Assembly (NCBI RefSeq): GCF_900167135.1
Contig: NZ_FUWZ01000001.1
Coordinates: 1,846,336 to 1,910,335 of the forward strand
Direction: 5' to 3'
Origin: Chitinophaga eiseniae
GTDB taxonomy: Bacteria; Bacteroidota; Bacteroidia; Chitinophagales; Chitinophagaceae
DNA: 64,000 nt
The position numbers were made by a program, and so were the translations under genes. The notes beneath the pieces are model-generated. The model did no database searches. It was given only the letters and a program-made list of their open reading frames with translations, and had not been told where the DNA came from. Of the stretch, positions 52,088 to 61,172 are shown one piece after another (within the stretch, counting starts at the first letter, position 1; every line of letters starts with the position of its first letter).

Positions 52088-54286
52088 ATGGCTTTTACTA
52101 CTTATAGACAACTGGACGCGATGGACTGCGGGCCTACCTGCCTGCGGATGGTGGCTAAACATTACGGCCGCGAATATCCGCTCGACTACCTGCGCGAACT
52201 GGCCAATATCACCCGGGAAGGCGTAAGCCTCCTCGGGATCAGTGAAGCAGCAGAAAAGATAGGCTTCCGCACCAACGCCGTGAAGATCACATTCGAACAG
52301 CTGGACGAGAACGTGGAGCTGCCCTGTATTTTACACTGGAACCAGCAACACTTCGTAGTGCTGCCCCCGCAGAACTACAACCGGCATAACCCTAAAGACA
52401 AAATACTGGTGGCCGATCCGGGCCATGGCCTCGTCAAAGTGGACAAGGAAACATTCCTCCACTGCTGGCAGGGAAAACAAAACCACGGCGTGGTACTGAT
52501 GCTGGAACCGGGAGAACAGTTCCTCCGGCAGGAAGGGCCCCAACGCGCGGCCACCGGCTTCCGCTTTCTGTTCAGCTACCTGCGCCCATACCGCAAGTAC
52601 GTGGTACAGCTCTTTCTGGGCCTCATTCTCGCCAGCCTCCTGTCGCTCATCATGCCTTTCCTGACACAGAGCCTGGTAGACTACGGCATCAACCGCCACA
52701 ATGTACACTTCGTATACCTGATACTGATATCCCAACTGGTGCTTTTCGCCGGCTCCACGGCCATCGAGATGATCCGAAGCTGGATACTGCTGCACATGAA
52801 CAGCCGTATCAACATCAACATCATCTCAGATTTCCTCATTAAACTGATGAAACTGCCCATCCGCTTTTTCGACAGTAAAATGATCGGTGATATCCACCAG
52901 CGCATCGGCGACCATACCCGCATCCAGAACTTCCTGACCGGCACCACCCTGTCTACCCTGTTCTCTTTTGTGAACCTGCTCGTGTTTACAGCCGTACTGG
53001 CGGTATACAGCATGAAGATATTATTGGTGTTCGTCCTCTTCAGCACCGCGGCCGTCGGCTGGATCTTCTTTTTCCTGCGCCGCCGTAAAGCACTGGACTA
53101 CCGGCGCTTCCAGCGTATGAGCGACAACGAAAATGTTCTCTTCGAACTCATTACCGGTATGCAGGAGATCAAACTGAATAACTGCGAAACAGCCCGGCGC
53201 TGGGAATGGGAACACGTTCAGGCTGGCCTCTACCGGATCAACGTAAAAAGCCTCGCGCTGGGACAATACCAGCAGATAGGCTCCGTTTTCTTCAACCAGC
53301 TGAAAAATATCCTGATCTCTTTCATCAGCGCCCGGGAAGTCATGAACGGAAACCTTACCCTTGGCATGATGCTGTCTGTCAGCTATATCATCGGGCAGAT
53401 GAACAGCCCGCTGGACCAGCTGCTGACCTTCATCCAGTCCGCCCAGGACGCCAAAATGAGCCTGGACAGGCTGGGAGAGATACACAACCGCCAGGAAGAA
53501 GAGAAACGGGAACTGATAGCGCCCCCGTCATCCCGGTCGGACGGCAGCGGCGATATCGTGCTCGAAAACTTATCGTTCCAATATGGCGGCGCTAAGTCGC
53601 CTTTTGTACTGAAAGACATCGACCTGGTAGTGCCTGAAGGAAAAGTGACCGCCATCGTGGGCACCAGCGGCAGTGGTAAAACCACCCTCATGAAGCTGCT
53701 GCTGCAGTTTTACGAACCTACCAGCGGACAGATAAGGATAGGGGAGCAGGACCTGCAACAGCTGTCGCCCAAATGGTGGCGCCGCCAGTGCGGCAACGTG
53801 ATGCAGGACGGCTTCATCTTCTCCGGCAGCATCGCCAAAAACATCGCCATCAGCGACGAAACCATCAATAACGACAAGCTGGTGCACGCCGCCGAAATGG
53901 CCAATATCCGCGACTTTATCGAAGACCTGCCGCTGGGCTATCAGACCAAAATCGGTAACGCCGGCAGCGGTATCAGCGCCGGCCAGAAACAACGGATACA
54001 GATCGCCCGCGCCATTTACAAAAATCCGCATTACCTTTTCTTCGATGAGGCCACCAGCGCGCTGGACGCTAACAACGAACGGGTGATCATGGACAACCTG
54101 GAGCAGTTCTTCCGCGGGAAGACCGTCGTGGTGATCGCCCACCGCCTCAGCACCGTCAAACACGCAGACCAGATCATTGTGCTGGACAGGGGGCGCATCG
54201 TGGAAACCGGCAATCATGCCACGCTCACCGCCCGGAAGGGCAACTATTTTGAACTGGTAAAAAATCAACTGGAACTGGGAGGATAA
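52088..54286 (+). CDS. lanT: C39-peptidase ABC exporter (PCAT type)
   Basis: The 732-residue protein joins three domains. The C39 peptidase (about 1-135) has Cys14 in MDCGPTCLRM, His88 in HWNQQHFVVLPP, and VADPGHGLVKV with the third residue. The transmembrane domain spans about 165-450. The ABC domain (about 480-725) has Walker A VGTSGSGKTTLMKL near 525, signature GSGISAGQKQRIQIARAI, and Walker B YLFFDEATSALD. It cuts the leader after double Gly and exports the core across the inner membrane, matching the GG ends of all five precursors. The ATG follows the lanB stop directly. Confidence 0.95.
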   Translation: MAFTTYRQLDAMDCGPTCLRMVAKHYGREYPLDYLRELANITREGVSLLGISEAAEKIGFRTNAVKITFEQLDENVELPCILHWNQQHFVVLPPQNYNRHNPKDKILVADPGHGLVKVDKETFLHCWQGKQNHGVVLMLEPGEQFLRQEGPQRAATGFRFLFSYLRPYRKYVVQLFLGLILASLLSLIMPFLTQSLVDYGINRHNVHFVYLILISQLVLFAGSTAIEMIRSWILLHMNSRININIISDFLIKLMKLPIRFFDSKMIGDIHQRIGDHTRIQNFLTGTTLSTLFSFVNLLVFTAVLAVYSMKILLVFVLFSTAAVGWIFFFLRRRKALDYRRFQRMSDNENVLFELITGMQEIKLNNCETARRWEWEHVQAGLYRINVKSLALGQYQQIGSVFFNQLKNILISFISAREVMNGNLTLGMMLSVSYIIGQMNSPLDQLLTFIQSAQDAKMSLDRLGEIHNRQEEEKRELIAPPSSRSDGSGDIVLENLSFQYGGAKSPFVLKDIDLVVPEGKVTAIVGTSGSGKTTLMKLLLQFYEPTSGQIRIGEQDLQQLSPKWWRRQCGNVMQDGFIFSGSIAKNIAISDETINNDKLVHAAEMANIRDFIEDLPLGYQTKIGNAGSGISAGQKQRIQIARAIYKNPHYLFFDEATSALDANNERVIMDNLEQFFRGKTVVVIAHRLSTVKHADQIIVLDRGRIVETGNHATLTARKGNYFELVKNQLELGG

Positions 54287-54290
54287 TGTC

Positions 54291-54839
54291 ATGCCGGAGA
54301 AAAAAACGATACAACACCTCAACGGCCATACGCTGCATCCCTCCCTCACCGAGGTGAGGAGCGAAGAAGTGCAGGAGATCATGGGGAAGATGCCCCCCTG
54401 GATGGTCCGCAGCGGTATCACCATGATAGGCATCGCGATGGTGCTGGCCCTCGTCGGCGCCTGGTTCTTCCGTTACCCCGATGTGCTGCCCATGCCCGTC
54501 AGGGTTACGCCGCAGGAACGGTCCTTTATCGTGCAGGGGCATATCCCTGCCGCTGACGCCTGGCGGGTGAAGGCCGGCCAGCAGGTGATGCTGAGCCTCA
54601 CCGCTTACCCGTCGGACACCTACGGCCTGCTGCCCGGTACCGTTACCACCGACGCGGTGGCGGAAACAGACAGTAGCTTCCGGGTAGAAGTAAAACTCAC
54701 ACAAGGCATGTTGTCTACCAGCGGAAAACAAATACCGGTGCAACCGGTACTGACAGGCACCGCTGAAATTATGACAGATGATAAAAGCCTGCTGCAACGG
54801 ATACTGGGTAAGGCCCTGGCGCCCCTGATGACGGATTGA
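54291..54839 (+). CDS. Short HlyD-like exporter accessory protein
   Basis: A 182-residue protein 4 bases after the exporter gene. It has a cytoplasmic N-terminus, one membrane segment (SGITMIGIAMVLALVGAWFF, about 41-60), and a beta domain like the membrane-proximal part of HlyD adaptors (PVRVTPQERSFIVQGHIPAA; VKAGQQVMLSLTAYPSDTYG; LPGTVTTDAVAETDSSFRVE). Family members are usually about 400 residues, with a coiled-coil hairpin and lipoyl domains reaching an outer-membrane channel; both are missing here. No second fragment lies downstream, so this looks like a reduced form rather than a broken gene. Its stop codon lies inside an imperfect hairpin. Confidence 0.82.
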   Translation: MPEKKTIQHLNGHTLHPSLTEVRSEEVQEIMGKMPPWMVRSGITMIGIAMVLALVGAWFFRYPDVLPMPVRVTPQERSFIVQGHIPAADAWRVKAGQQVMLSLTAYPSDTYGLLPGTVTTDAVAETDSSFRVEVKLTQGMLSTSGKQIPVQPVLTGTAEIMTDDKSLLQRILGKALAPLMTD

Positions 54840-54855
54840 TCCGCCATCAGGGCGC
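54819..54855. terminator. Imperfect GC-rich hairpin over the end of the lanthipeptide operon
   Basis: The arm GCGCCCCTGATGACGGAT (54819-54836) pairs with ATCCGCCATCAGGGCGC (54839-54855) with one bulge and one mismatch. The stop codon of the HlyD-like gene lies at the loop (54837-54839). Only a weak T-rich stretch follows, so it is a likely but not certain terminator. Confidence 0.5.
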
Positions 54856-54867
54856 GTTTGACCGCTC

Positions 54868-54910
54868 TTGTAGATGTTTTGTAGATACTTTTTTTAACGA
54901 CTTGTAGATG
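54868..54910 (+). promoter_or_regulatory. Three phased TTGTAGAT direct repeats
   Basis: TTGTAGATG (54868-54876), TTGTAGATA (54879-54887) and TTGTAGATG (54902-54910) start 11 and 23 bases apart, that is one and about two helical turns. They lie just upstream of the promoter-like element of the WG-repeat genes. A fourth copy (56161-56169) runs into the start codon of the second WG gene. Confidence 0.5.
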
Positions 54911-54927
54911 TCATGTTACCCCTGGAA

Positions 54928-54959
54928 TTGCGCAAACCCCGTAAAGTTTGTCATCTTTG
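54928..54959 (+). promoter_or_regulatory. Bacteroidota-type promoter for the WG-repeat operon
   Basis: TTG at 54928-54930 is followed after 21 bases by CATCTTTG (54952-54959), seven of eight bases of the TAnnTTTG -7 consensus of Bacteroidota promoters with a fitting spacer. The first WG gene starts 27 bases later. Confidence 0.5.
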
Positions 54960-54985
54960 TGGCTGTTTAACCAGACCATGATCGG

Positions 54986-56146
54986 ATGAAAAACAAGATT
55001 GTACTGTTAGTAGGTTGCCTGATTACAAAGATTGTTATTGCCCGGCAAGCCATCGTTGCTTTTATTCCCGATGAAAGTATCCGCGCTATCGGCCTGTTTA
55101 CCGAAGGCCTGGCCTGGGCCAGTACAGGCGACGGTAATTACGGTTATTTAGACACCACCGGTAAGATGGTCATTGCGCCGAAGTTCCGGGAAGCCGGGAT
55201 TTTCAGTGAAGGCCTGGCCCTTGTGGGACAGTCGGTCAACGGTAATATGCGCTACGGGTATGTCAACCGTCAGGGTCGCCTCGTCATCCCCTGTCAATAT
55301 GATGACGCTCACAACTTCTCTTGTGGGCGCGCTGCCGTCAGAACAAAAGGCGTATGGTCGTATATCGACCGCCAGGGGAAAACGGCTTTTGTCCGCATGG
55401 ACACCCCCATCGAAAATGCTCCGCCGCTTTCTTTTCACAACGGCCGCCTGCTGGTGCGCAAAGGGAAACTATATGGTTTTGTAGATACCTCGGGTCGCTG
55501 GGCGGTCCCGCCAACCTTCGCCTGGGCAAAGGAATTTGCTGACGGCGTGGCAGTAGTGGCCGGAAAAGAGATCAAAAGCGACAGCATGCCCGGCAACGGG
55601 CAACTGGCACAGCTATACAACCGCCTGCCTGCCGGTAAACCGGAATATATGACCAATGTTATCGATAGTACCGGTAAACTGCTCTTCACCACAGACGTGA
55701 AAGGACTGAAAGAATTTACCAACGGCGTATCCTTTTTCCTCCGGGACGACCAGTGGGGGCTAATGGATAAAACCGGTAAAATCCTGATGGTGCCCACCTT
55801 TGACGATCTGCCCTATGCCATCTCATCCGGCGTTTTTTTCAAACAGGTGAACGGAACAGCAGAAGGTAACAAAGACGGCTACCTGCAAATTTATAATACA
55901 GCAGGCCGGCCCACCGGCAAAATGCCGCTGTGTGACGCAGCAGGGAATTGTATGTACGATTCCCACGGCGCTTACCACAGCAATCTGCTGGCGGTACAGA
56001 TTGGAGACAACTGGGGCTTTGCAGACACCTCCGGAAAAATAGTGATCGCCCCGGTATATAAAACAGTATCAGACTTCGCAGGTACGCACGCCGTGGTGAA
56101 AACGGCCGACGGAAAACTGCAGGTACTGCGTAACCCCGCGCTATAG
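54986..56146 (+). CDS. Secreted WG-repeat protein 1
   Basis: The 386-residue product has a hydrophobic N-terminus (NKIVLLVGCLITKIVIA) that could be a signal. After it about eight WG-type beta repeats follow; clear units are GNYGYLDTTGKMVIAPKFRE, MRYGYVNRQGRLVIPCQYDD, LYGFVDTSGRWAVPPTFAWA and DNWGFADTSGKIVIAPVYKT. These are small beta modules that make scaffold or binding surfaces; no catalytic residues are seen. It is first of three tandem WG genes (22-base gap to the next). Function unknown. Confidence 0.88.
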   Translation: MKNKIVLLVGCLITKIVIARQAIVAFIPDESIRAIGLFTEGLAWASTGDGNYGYLDTTGKMVIAPKFREAGIFSEGLALVGQSVNGNMRYGYVNRQGRLVIPCQYDDAHNFSCGRAAVRTKGVWSYIDRQGKTAFVRMDTPIENAPPLSFHNGRLLVRKGKLYGFVDTSGRWAVPPTFAWAKEFADGVAVVAGKEIKSDSMPGNGQLAQLYNRLPAGKPEYMTNVIDSTGKLLFTTDVKGLKEFTNGVSFFLRDDQWGLMDKTGKILMVPTFDDLPYAISSGVFFKQVNGTAEGNKDGYLQIYNTAGRPTGKMPLCDAAGNCMYDSHGAYHSNLLAVQIGDNWGFADTSGKIVIAPVYKTVSDFAGTHAVVKTADGKLQVLRNPAL

Positions 56147-56168
56147 AAGATCAGCACCTATTGTAGAT

Positions 56169-58490
56169 ATGAAGAAGAGAACATTTGTTATCCGCCTCGC
56201 CGGCAGCCTGCTCCTGCTCGCCGGGACAGCCCTGGCCCAAACACCGGAAACAGCAGGATACCTCGACCGCTTCGAGGGCGAGTTCGCAAAAATCCAGCTC
56301 AACGGCCGCCAACAGTTGCTGCACCGCAGCGGCAAAGTGGTAGTGGACAAAATACAGGAATTGAGCTACTACCGGCTGGTATCGGCAGTCAAACAGGATG
56401 CTTACGGCGTAGTGAACAGAAAAGGAGATATTATAGCTCCGTTCCGCTACGACGCGGTACGGATACTGGGAGAAAGCAAACAGGACAACCCCGCCGAAAA
56501 TTACTGCCTTATCACCGTAAAACTGCAAGGAAAAACAGGCGCGATAGATAGCCTGGGCAAGGTGCTCTGCGAGCCGGAATACAGCGATATCGGCGTCCTT
56601 ACCCCTAAAACCTTCAGCATCAAAAAAAACGGACTGTATGGCTGGTGTGATATGAAGACCGGCAAAGTCTTACAGGAACCGAAATATACAGAAGTGTCGC
56701 GCTCCTATGTGGTCGATGGCCTGATCAATATCCAGTTACAGGGCAAAAGCGGCCTGTCACAGGAAGACGGTACCATCCTGGTACCGCCGAAATATGAACG
56801 TTTTATGGGCTGGAACAGCCGGCAACTGTTCAGTTACTATGTACCCGGCGGAAAGTGCGGCCTGATGGACCGCCAGGGAAAAGTGCTGACACCTGCTATC
56901 TATGACGATATCAATGCAGGACCCTCCGATGCGCTGGTGGCCGTGAAAGTGCAGGACAAAACAGGTCTGCTGGACGTGGCCACCGGCCAACTGAAAACGC
57001 CCATGCTGTATACGCGGGCGGACCGCCTTGGCCCACTGTTCACGGTCTGGAAAGGCAACCTTTGCGGATTGACAGACGCGCTGGGTAAAGAAATCATCCC
57101 GGTAGCCCACACAGATCTCCAGTTGTTTGACAGTAAAGGCCATAACGTTTTAGGGGCCGTGGTCTCACTGGGCCCCTCATCAGCAGGGTATACCCCGCCT
57201 TATTATGTGGTGGCGAAGAAAGGTAATACGGCCGCGTTTTACGACGCCGCCGGCAAACAACTGCTGCCCTTTGAATATGACGATATCCGGGTAACATCGC
57301 GGAATGACAAGGCATACGTGTCGCTGCTGAAAGGCACTCAGTGCGGTTTGGCGGATATATCCGGCAAAATCATCGTGCCGGTGCAGTTCTCCGGGATTGA
57401 CAATAACTATGGCATCAGTAACTATGACGACGATGCTGCCGGCACGGAGAAAAATAACTTCATCGCCGTGTTGAAAGTCATCCGGGAAGGGGTGATCGGC
57501 ATAGGTTTGTTTAATATGGCGACCGGGCAACTGGTGATTCCCGCCGTCTACTCCGGCCTCCGCTGGCAGAATGACAATATGATCCGGCTGGAGCAGGGCG
57601 ATAGTTCCGGCCTCGCAGACAAAACCGGTAGAATCATCCGCCCGCTGAAGAAATACGGCGCGTTCGATGCGGTCAGTCCGGATCTCATCGTGGAAAAACG
57701 TTATTACGATGACGGCAGTGCCACGCTGCTCGTGAACAAAGAGGGGCGGGTACTGTATGATAGTAAACACTGGGAGTTCTCCGCTACTGCCTCCAACCGG
57801 CTGCTGGTACCGGATGCCCGGAAAACGTGGCCGTTACAATTCAACAGCGGGCTGCTGAAAGTACGGGGCTACTCCTACGAAAACCAGTTTGTAGACACCA
57901 CGGGTAAACTGATGGCATTCGAAGAATACAAGTATGTAGGCGATTTTTATAACCGCAGGGCCGTGGCTATTACGCAAGATGATCGCGTGGGGATCATCAG
58001 CATCGATAAAAAAGTAGTATATCCGTTGGAGTTAGATGACCTGACGTCCGCGGACAATGAGCTGCTGAAAATGAAGCAGGGTAAAAAAGTTGGTTTGCTG
58101 CGCAAAGACGGCTCCGTTTTCCTGCCCCTGGAGTATGATCATATCGACCGGGTGTATGATACCGCCCTTTATATTGTCACCCGTCAGGGTAAAAAGGGTG
58201 TGCTGAATGCGGAAGGTAAGGAGCTGGTGCCGGCGGATTATGATGAAATCCGCTACAGTAGGGACGACAGGATGTTCGAGGTAACAAAAGACGATAAAGA
58301 AGGATTGCTGGGGGCCGATGGCAGCATCCTGGTACCACCTGTATACGACGACCTGGAGCAAAACCGGACCTGGGGAGATCATTCGAAGTTCCCGGTACTG
58401 GTAAAACAGGGAGAATGGTACCTGTATCTTGATGCACAGGGGAAACCGTTGCCTTATCGCGCTAAAAAGAAAAAAGGCTATAATGAATAA
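56169..58490 (+). CDS. Secreted WG-repeat protein 2
   Basis: The 773-residue protein has a clear signal peptide (VIRLAGSLLLLAGTALAQ) and WG repeats along its whole length, for example AYGVVNRKGDIIAPFRYDAV, GKCGLMDRQGKVLTPAIYDD, GNTAAFYDAAGKQLLPFEYD and KKGVLNAEGKELVPADYDEI. The repeating strand order G-x-x-D-x-x-G-K-x-(L/V)-(L/V)-P-x-x-Y-D-x-I is regular, about 45-50 residues apart. It ends in the Lys-rich tail YRAKKKKGYN. The gene overlaps the next by 8 bases. Tandem paralogues suggest a surface or periplasmic binding array; the role is unknown. Confidence 0.9.
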   Translation: MKKRTFVIRLAGSLLLLAGTALAQTPETAGYLDRFEGEFAKIQLNGRQQLLHRSGKVVVDKIQELSYYRLVSAVKQDAYGVVNRKGDIIAPFRYDAVRILGESKQDNPAENYCLITVKLQGKTGAIDSLGKVLCEPEYSDIGVLTPKTFSIKKNGLYGWCDMKTGKVLQEPKYTEVSRSYVVDGLINIQLQGKSGLSQEDGTILVPPKYERFMGWNSRQLFSYYVPGGKCGLMDRQGKVLTPAIYDDINAGPSDALVAVKVQDKTGLLDVATGQLKTPMLYTRADRLGPLFTVWKGNLCGLTDALGKEIIPVAHTDLQLFDSKGHNVLGAVVSLGPSSAGYTPPYYVVAKKGNTAAFYDAAGKQLLPFEYDDIRVTSRNDKAYVSLLKGTQCGLADISGKIIVPVQFSGIDNNYGISNYDDDAAGTEKNNFIAVLKVIREGVIGIGLFNMATGQLVIPAVYSGLRWQNDNMIRLEQGDSSGLADKTGRIIRPLKKYGAFDAVSPDLIVEKRYYDDGSATLLVNKEGRVLYDSKHWEFSATASNRLLVPDARKTWPLQFNSGLLKVRGYSYENQFVDTTGKLMAFEEYKYVGDFYNRRAVAITQDDRVGIISIDKKVVYPLELDDLTSADNELLKMKQGKKVGLLRKDGSVFLPLEYDHIDRVYDTALYIVTRQGKKGVLNAEGKELVPADYDEIRYSRDDRMFEVTKDDKEGLLGADGSILVPPVYDDLEQNRTWGDHSKFPVLVKQGEWYLYLDAQGKPLPYRAKKKKGYNE

Positions 58491-60891
58491 AAAGATCATC
58501 TTCTTCATAGCCCTGCTGCTGGCGGGGCATACCCTGCCGGCACAGCAAGGCTCCGTCTTCACCAACGGACTCGCCCGCATTGTCACAAAGGAGAAAAGCT
58601 GGTTTATTGATACCACCGGTCAGAAAGTGTTTGATAAGATTGTAGCCGTCTATCATCCGGTGGACAGCATTGTGGAAGGAAGCATCTACTCCAACACGGA
58701 AAAGAATATGCTGATCGTCAGCAGTAATGGTAAAAAAGGGCTCGTAAATGAAAAAGGGCAATGGGTATTGAAGCCGGAGTATGATACGCTGGAAGTGAGA
58801 TTCAATACCTATCTGGCAGTATATCGACAAGGTAAGATGACCTACGCGGATACCTGGGGTAAACTCCTGGTGCCGCTGCAGTTTGAGCAGGTAGGTATCC
58901 TGGATGACGACCGTTACGATGTGAAACAACAAGGGAAATGGGGTATCTATGATGTACGCCGGCAACAGCTGGTGATCCCGGCAGTATACGATGAGTTTGA
59001 CTACTGCGGTGGCTGCGGGCGTAAAAGCGACTATCTCTATGCAAAGAAAAACGGCCGGTGGGGCATCATCAGCGCTGCCAACGAAGAACTGGTGCCTTTT
59101 GCCTTCGACCACAGTCACTCCCGGATGCGCAGCGATGAATGGGTATGCAGTTTCCGACAGAACGGTAAAGACGTGGTGGTTAACATCCCCCGGAAAAAAG
59201 TATATGGGGAGCCGTTATACAGTCAGATGGAAGTGATCGGCGACGGTATGCTGAAACTACAGAAAGACGGTCATTTCGGACTTATTAACCGCCAGGGGGA
59301 GCAAGTGCTGGATTTTGTATATGACGACATTAGCGATCCCTATGGGCAGTTCGCCAGTGGCCCTTTCCTGACCATCCGGAAAGAAGGCAAGACCGGCATC
59401 GTGGATATGAATGGCCGGATGGTCATACCACCTTCGCTGGATGAAGAAATCATCTGTTCAGATGACTATATCGTAGCCGCGCGGAACGGTATGTACAATG
59501 TATTTGATAGTGCCGGTAAGCCTTTGCTGAAAGAGGACTATAGCGAGATAGAACCGCTGAAGATAACAGGAGGCGCACCGCTTTTTGCGCTCAAACAAAA
59601 AGCGCTGTATGGTTTTTTTAACCCCGTCAACGGAAAGATAGTAGCGCCGGCATTTCACGAGATAGACGTCATCTCCTCCGGCAAAAGCAAGGGGATGGTA
59701 CAGGTCACCTACCAGGGTAAGTCCGGGCTGTACAGACCCGACGGCAGCCAGCTGCTGCCCCTGAAATACAGCAGCTATGAGCTGCTGAACGATCATGTTT
59801 TGATGGTGACCACAGGCGCCGGCACCGGCCTTTTTGATGCCAATACCCGAGAGGAGATTATTCCGGCAAAATTCAAATACATGAGCCGGTTGTCCCAGGA
59901 CAGCACGCTGCTGAGCGTTACATCGGAAAATGAATCGGGTGACCCTGTCTACGGCCTTTACCATATCTCAGGTAAAGAACTGGCGCCACCGGTGTATACC
60001 TACATCAGCGCGTTAAACCAGGAACATTACCTGTTGACAAAAGAAAAAACACATGCGGTCCTCTCGCTGTCAACCGGTAAGATCGCTGCCTTGCCTTACA
60101 CCGACGTTGTTCCTGCACATGCGGCCAATCTCCTGGTGGTGTCAGATGGCCGCCAGTCCTGGCTTTGGAATGTGGTGGAAAATAAAACCGTATCCCCGCC
60201 TTTTCCCATGGTGAGGAAATATGAAGACGATACCGTACTGACGTCCCCCATTGGCACCTTTGCCTTCGGGGTGGCGCTGCTGGAAAAAAATGGCAAGATG
60301 GGCGTTATCAATACCAGTGGCAAGGAAGTGGTACCTGTTATTTATGACGGCGCGTCCCTGCTGAAACAGGGCGTTGTTCTCCTGGCCCGCAAAAATGGCG
60401 ACGCCTGGAAATACGGGTATGTGGATACGACCGGTAAACTACTGGTACCGCTGGAATATGATTATAACGTGAACGGCTATATCTATGATTATGAAGACAG
60501 CACTTATTTGCCGCTGTATAAATCGGAGGGCGGTTACTCACGCGCCTATAAAAAAGGAATAGCCGGCCGGGACGGGAAAGTGCTGGTCCCTGCTATCTAC
60601 GACAGAGTATTTGTAGGTATTGGCGGCACCGGTTTTTTAGCGGACAAAGACCGGCAGTTTACCATCCTGAATGCCGCCGGCAAGGAAGTTACTTCCGCTA
60701 AATTCTCCGCTGTTATGCTGGACCCTTCTGTGAATCCGCAGGCAGATGCCGCAGTGTTGTCCTATCCGTTGTTATGCCGGCAGGGAGAGCGGTATGTATA
60801 CCTGTTGTCCAACGGGAAAACGTTGCCGTTGCAACTAACAGCAGTAATTCGGTTTGAGGAGTTCGACAATACGATCGGGTACCATCCATAA
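58483..60891 (+). CDS. Secreted WG-repeat protein 3
   Basis: The start at MNKKIIFFIALLLAGHTLPA gives a clean signal peptide and an 802-residue product; a frame opening at 58429 would put it far inside the previous gene. WG repeats fill the body, for example GKWGIYDVRRQQLVIPAVYD, GHFGLINRQGEQVLDFVYDD and GKMGVINTSGKEVVPVIYDG. It has the same layout as the previous paralogue. An 8-base overlap with that gene implies coupled translation. A long terminator follows. Confidence 0.9.
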   Translation: MNKKIIFFIALLLAGHTLPAQQGSVFTNGLARIVTKEKSWFIDTTGQKVFDKIVAVYHPVDSIVEGSIYSNTEKNMLIVSSNGKKGLVNEKGQWVLKPEYDTLEVRFNTYLAVYRQGKMTYADTWGKLLVPLQFEQVGILDDDRYDVKQQGKWGIYDVRRQQLVIPAVYDEFDYCGGCGRKSDYLYAKKNGRWGIISAANEELVPFAFDHSHSRMRSDEWVCSFRQNGKDVVVNIPRKKVYGEPLYSQMEVIGDGMLKLQKDGHFGLINRQGEQVLDFVYDDISDPYGQFASGPFLTIRKEGKTGIVDMNGRMVIPPSLDEEIICSDDYIVAARNGMYNVFDSAGKPLLKEDYSEIEPLKITGGAPLFALKQKALYGFFNPVNGKIVAPAFHEIDVISSGKSKGMVQVTYQGKSGLYRPDGSQLLPLKYSSYELLNDHVLMVTTGAGTGLFDANTREEIIPAKFKYMSRLSQDSTLLSVTSENESGDPVYGLYHISGKELAPPVYTYISALNQEHYLLTKEKTHAVLSLSTGKIAALPYTDVVPAHAANLLVVSDGRQSWLWNVVENKTVSPPFPMVRKYEDDTVLTSPIGTFAFGVALLEKNGKMGVINTSGKEVVPVIYDGASLLKQGVVLLARKNGDAWKYGYVDTTGKLLVPLEYDYNVNGYIYDYEDSTYLPLYKSEGGYSRAYKKGIAGRDGKVLVPAIYDRVFVGIGGTGFLADKDRQFTILNAAGKEVTSAKFSAVMLDPSVNPQADAAVLSYPLLCRQGERYVYLLSNGKTLPLQLTAVIRFEEFDNTIGYHP

Positions 60892-60894
60892 AAG

Positions 60895-60949
60895 CAGATC
60901 CATAAAAAAGCCGCTGTACATGGTGTACAGCGGATTTTTTATGGATCTG
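60895..60949. terminator. Long bidirectional terminator after the WG genes
   Basis: Outer arms CAGATCCATAAAAAA (60895-60909) and TTTTTTATGGATCTG (60935-60949), and inner arms CCGCTGTACA (60911-60920) and TGTACAGCGG (60924-60933), pair around TGG with one mismatch between. The A-run and T-run flanking the GC-rich core make it a strong intrinsic terminator in either direction. Confidence 0.9.
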
Positions 60950-61172
60950 TTTTCCCGGCCGGCTGCGGCGAGGCGTATTTAAGCCGCGGATAATAAGCTT
61001 TAAAAAGGTCCGCTGGCTCCGGTGTATCTGATTGCATAGACATAGCTGCTCCCTTGCTGACTGTTTACTAATAGCGCTGCCTGGATAGCGCAGTGATAAC
61101 TTACATATAAAATCGCAAAAAAGTAAACAAATACCCATTATCTTCGAAGTCTAACTACGAGTTGACTTTTTT

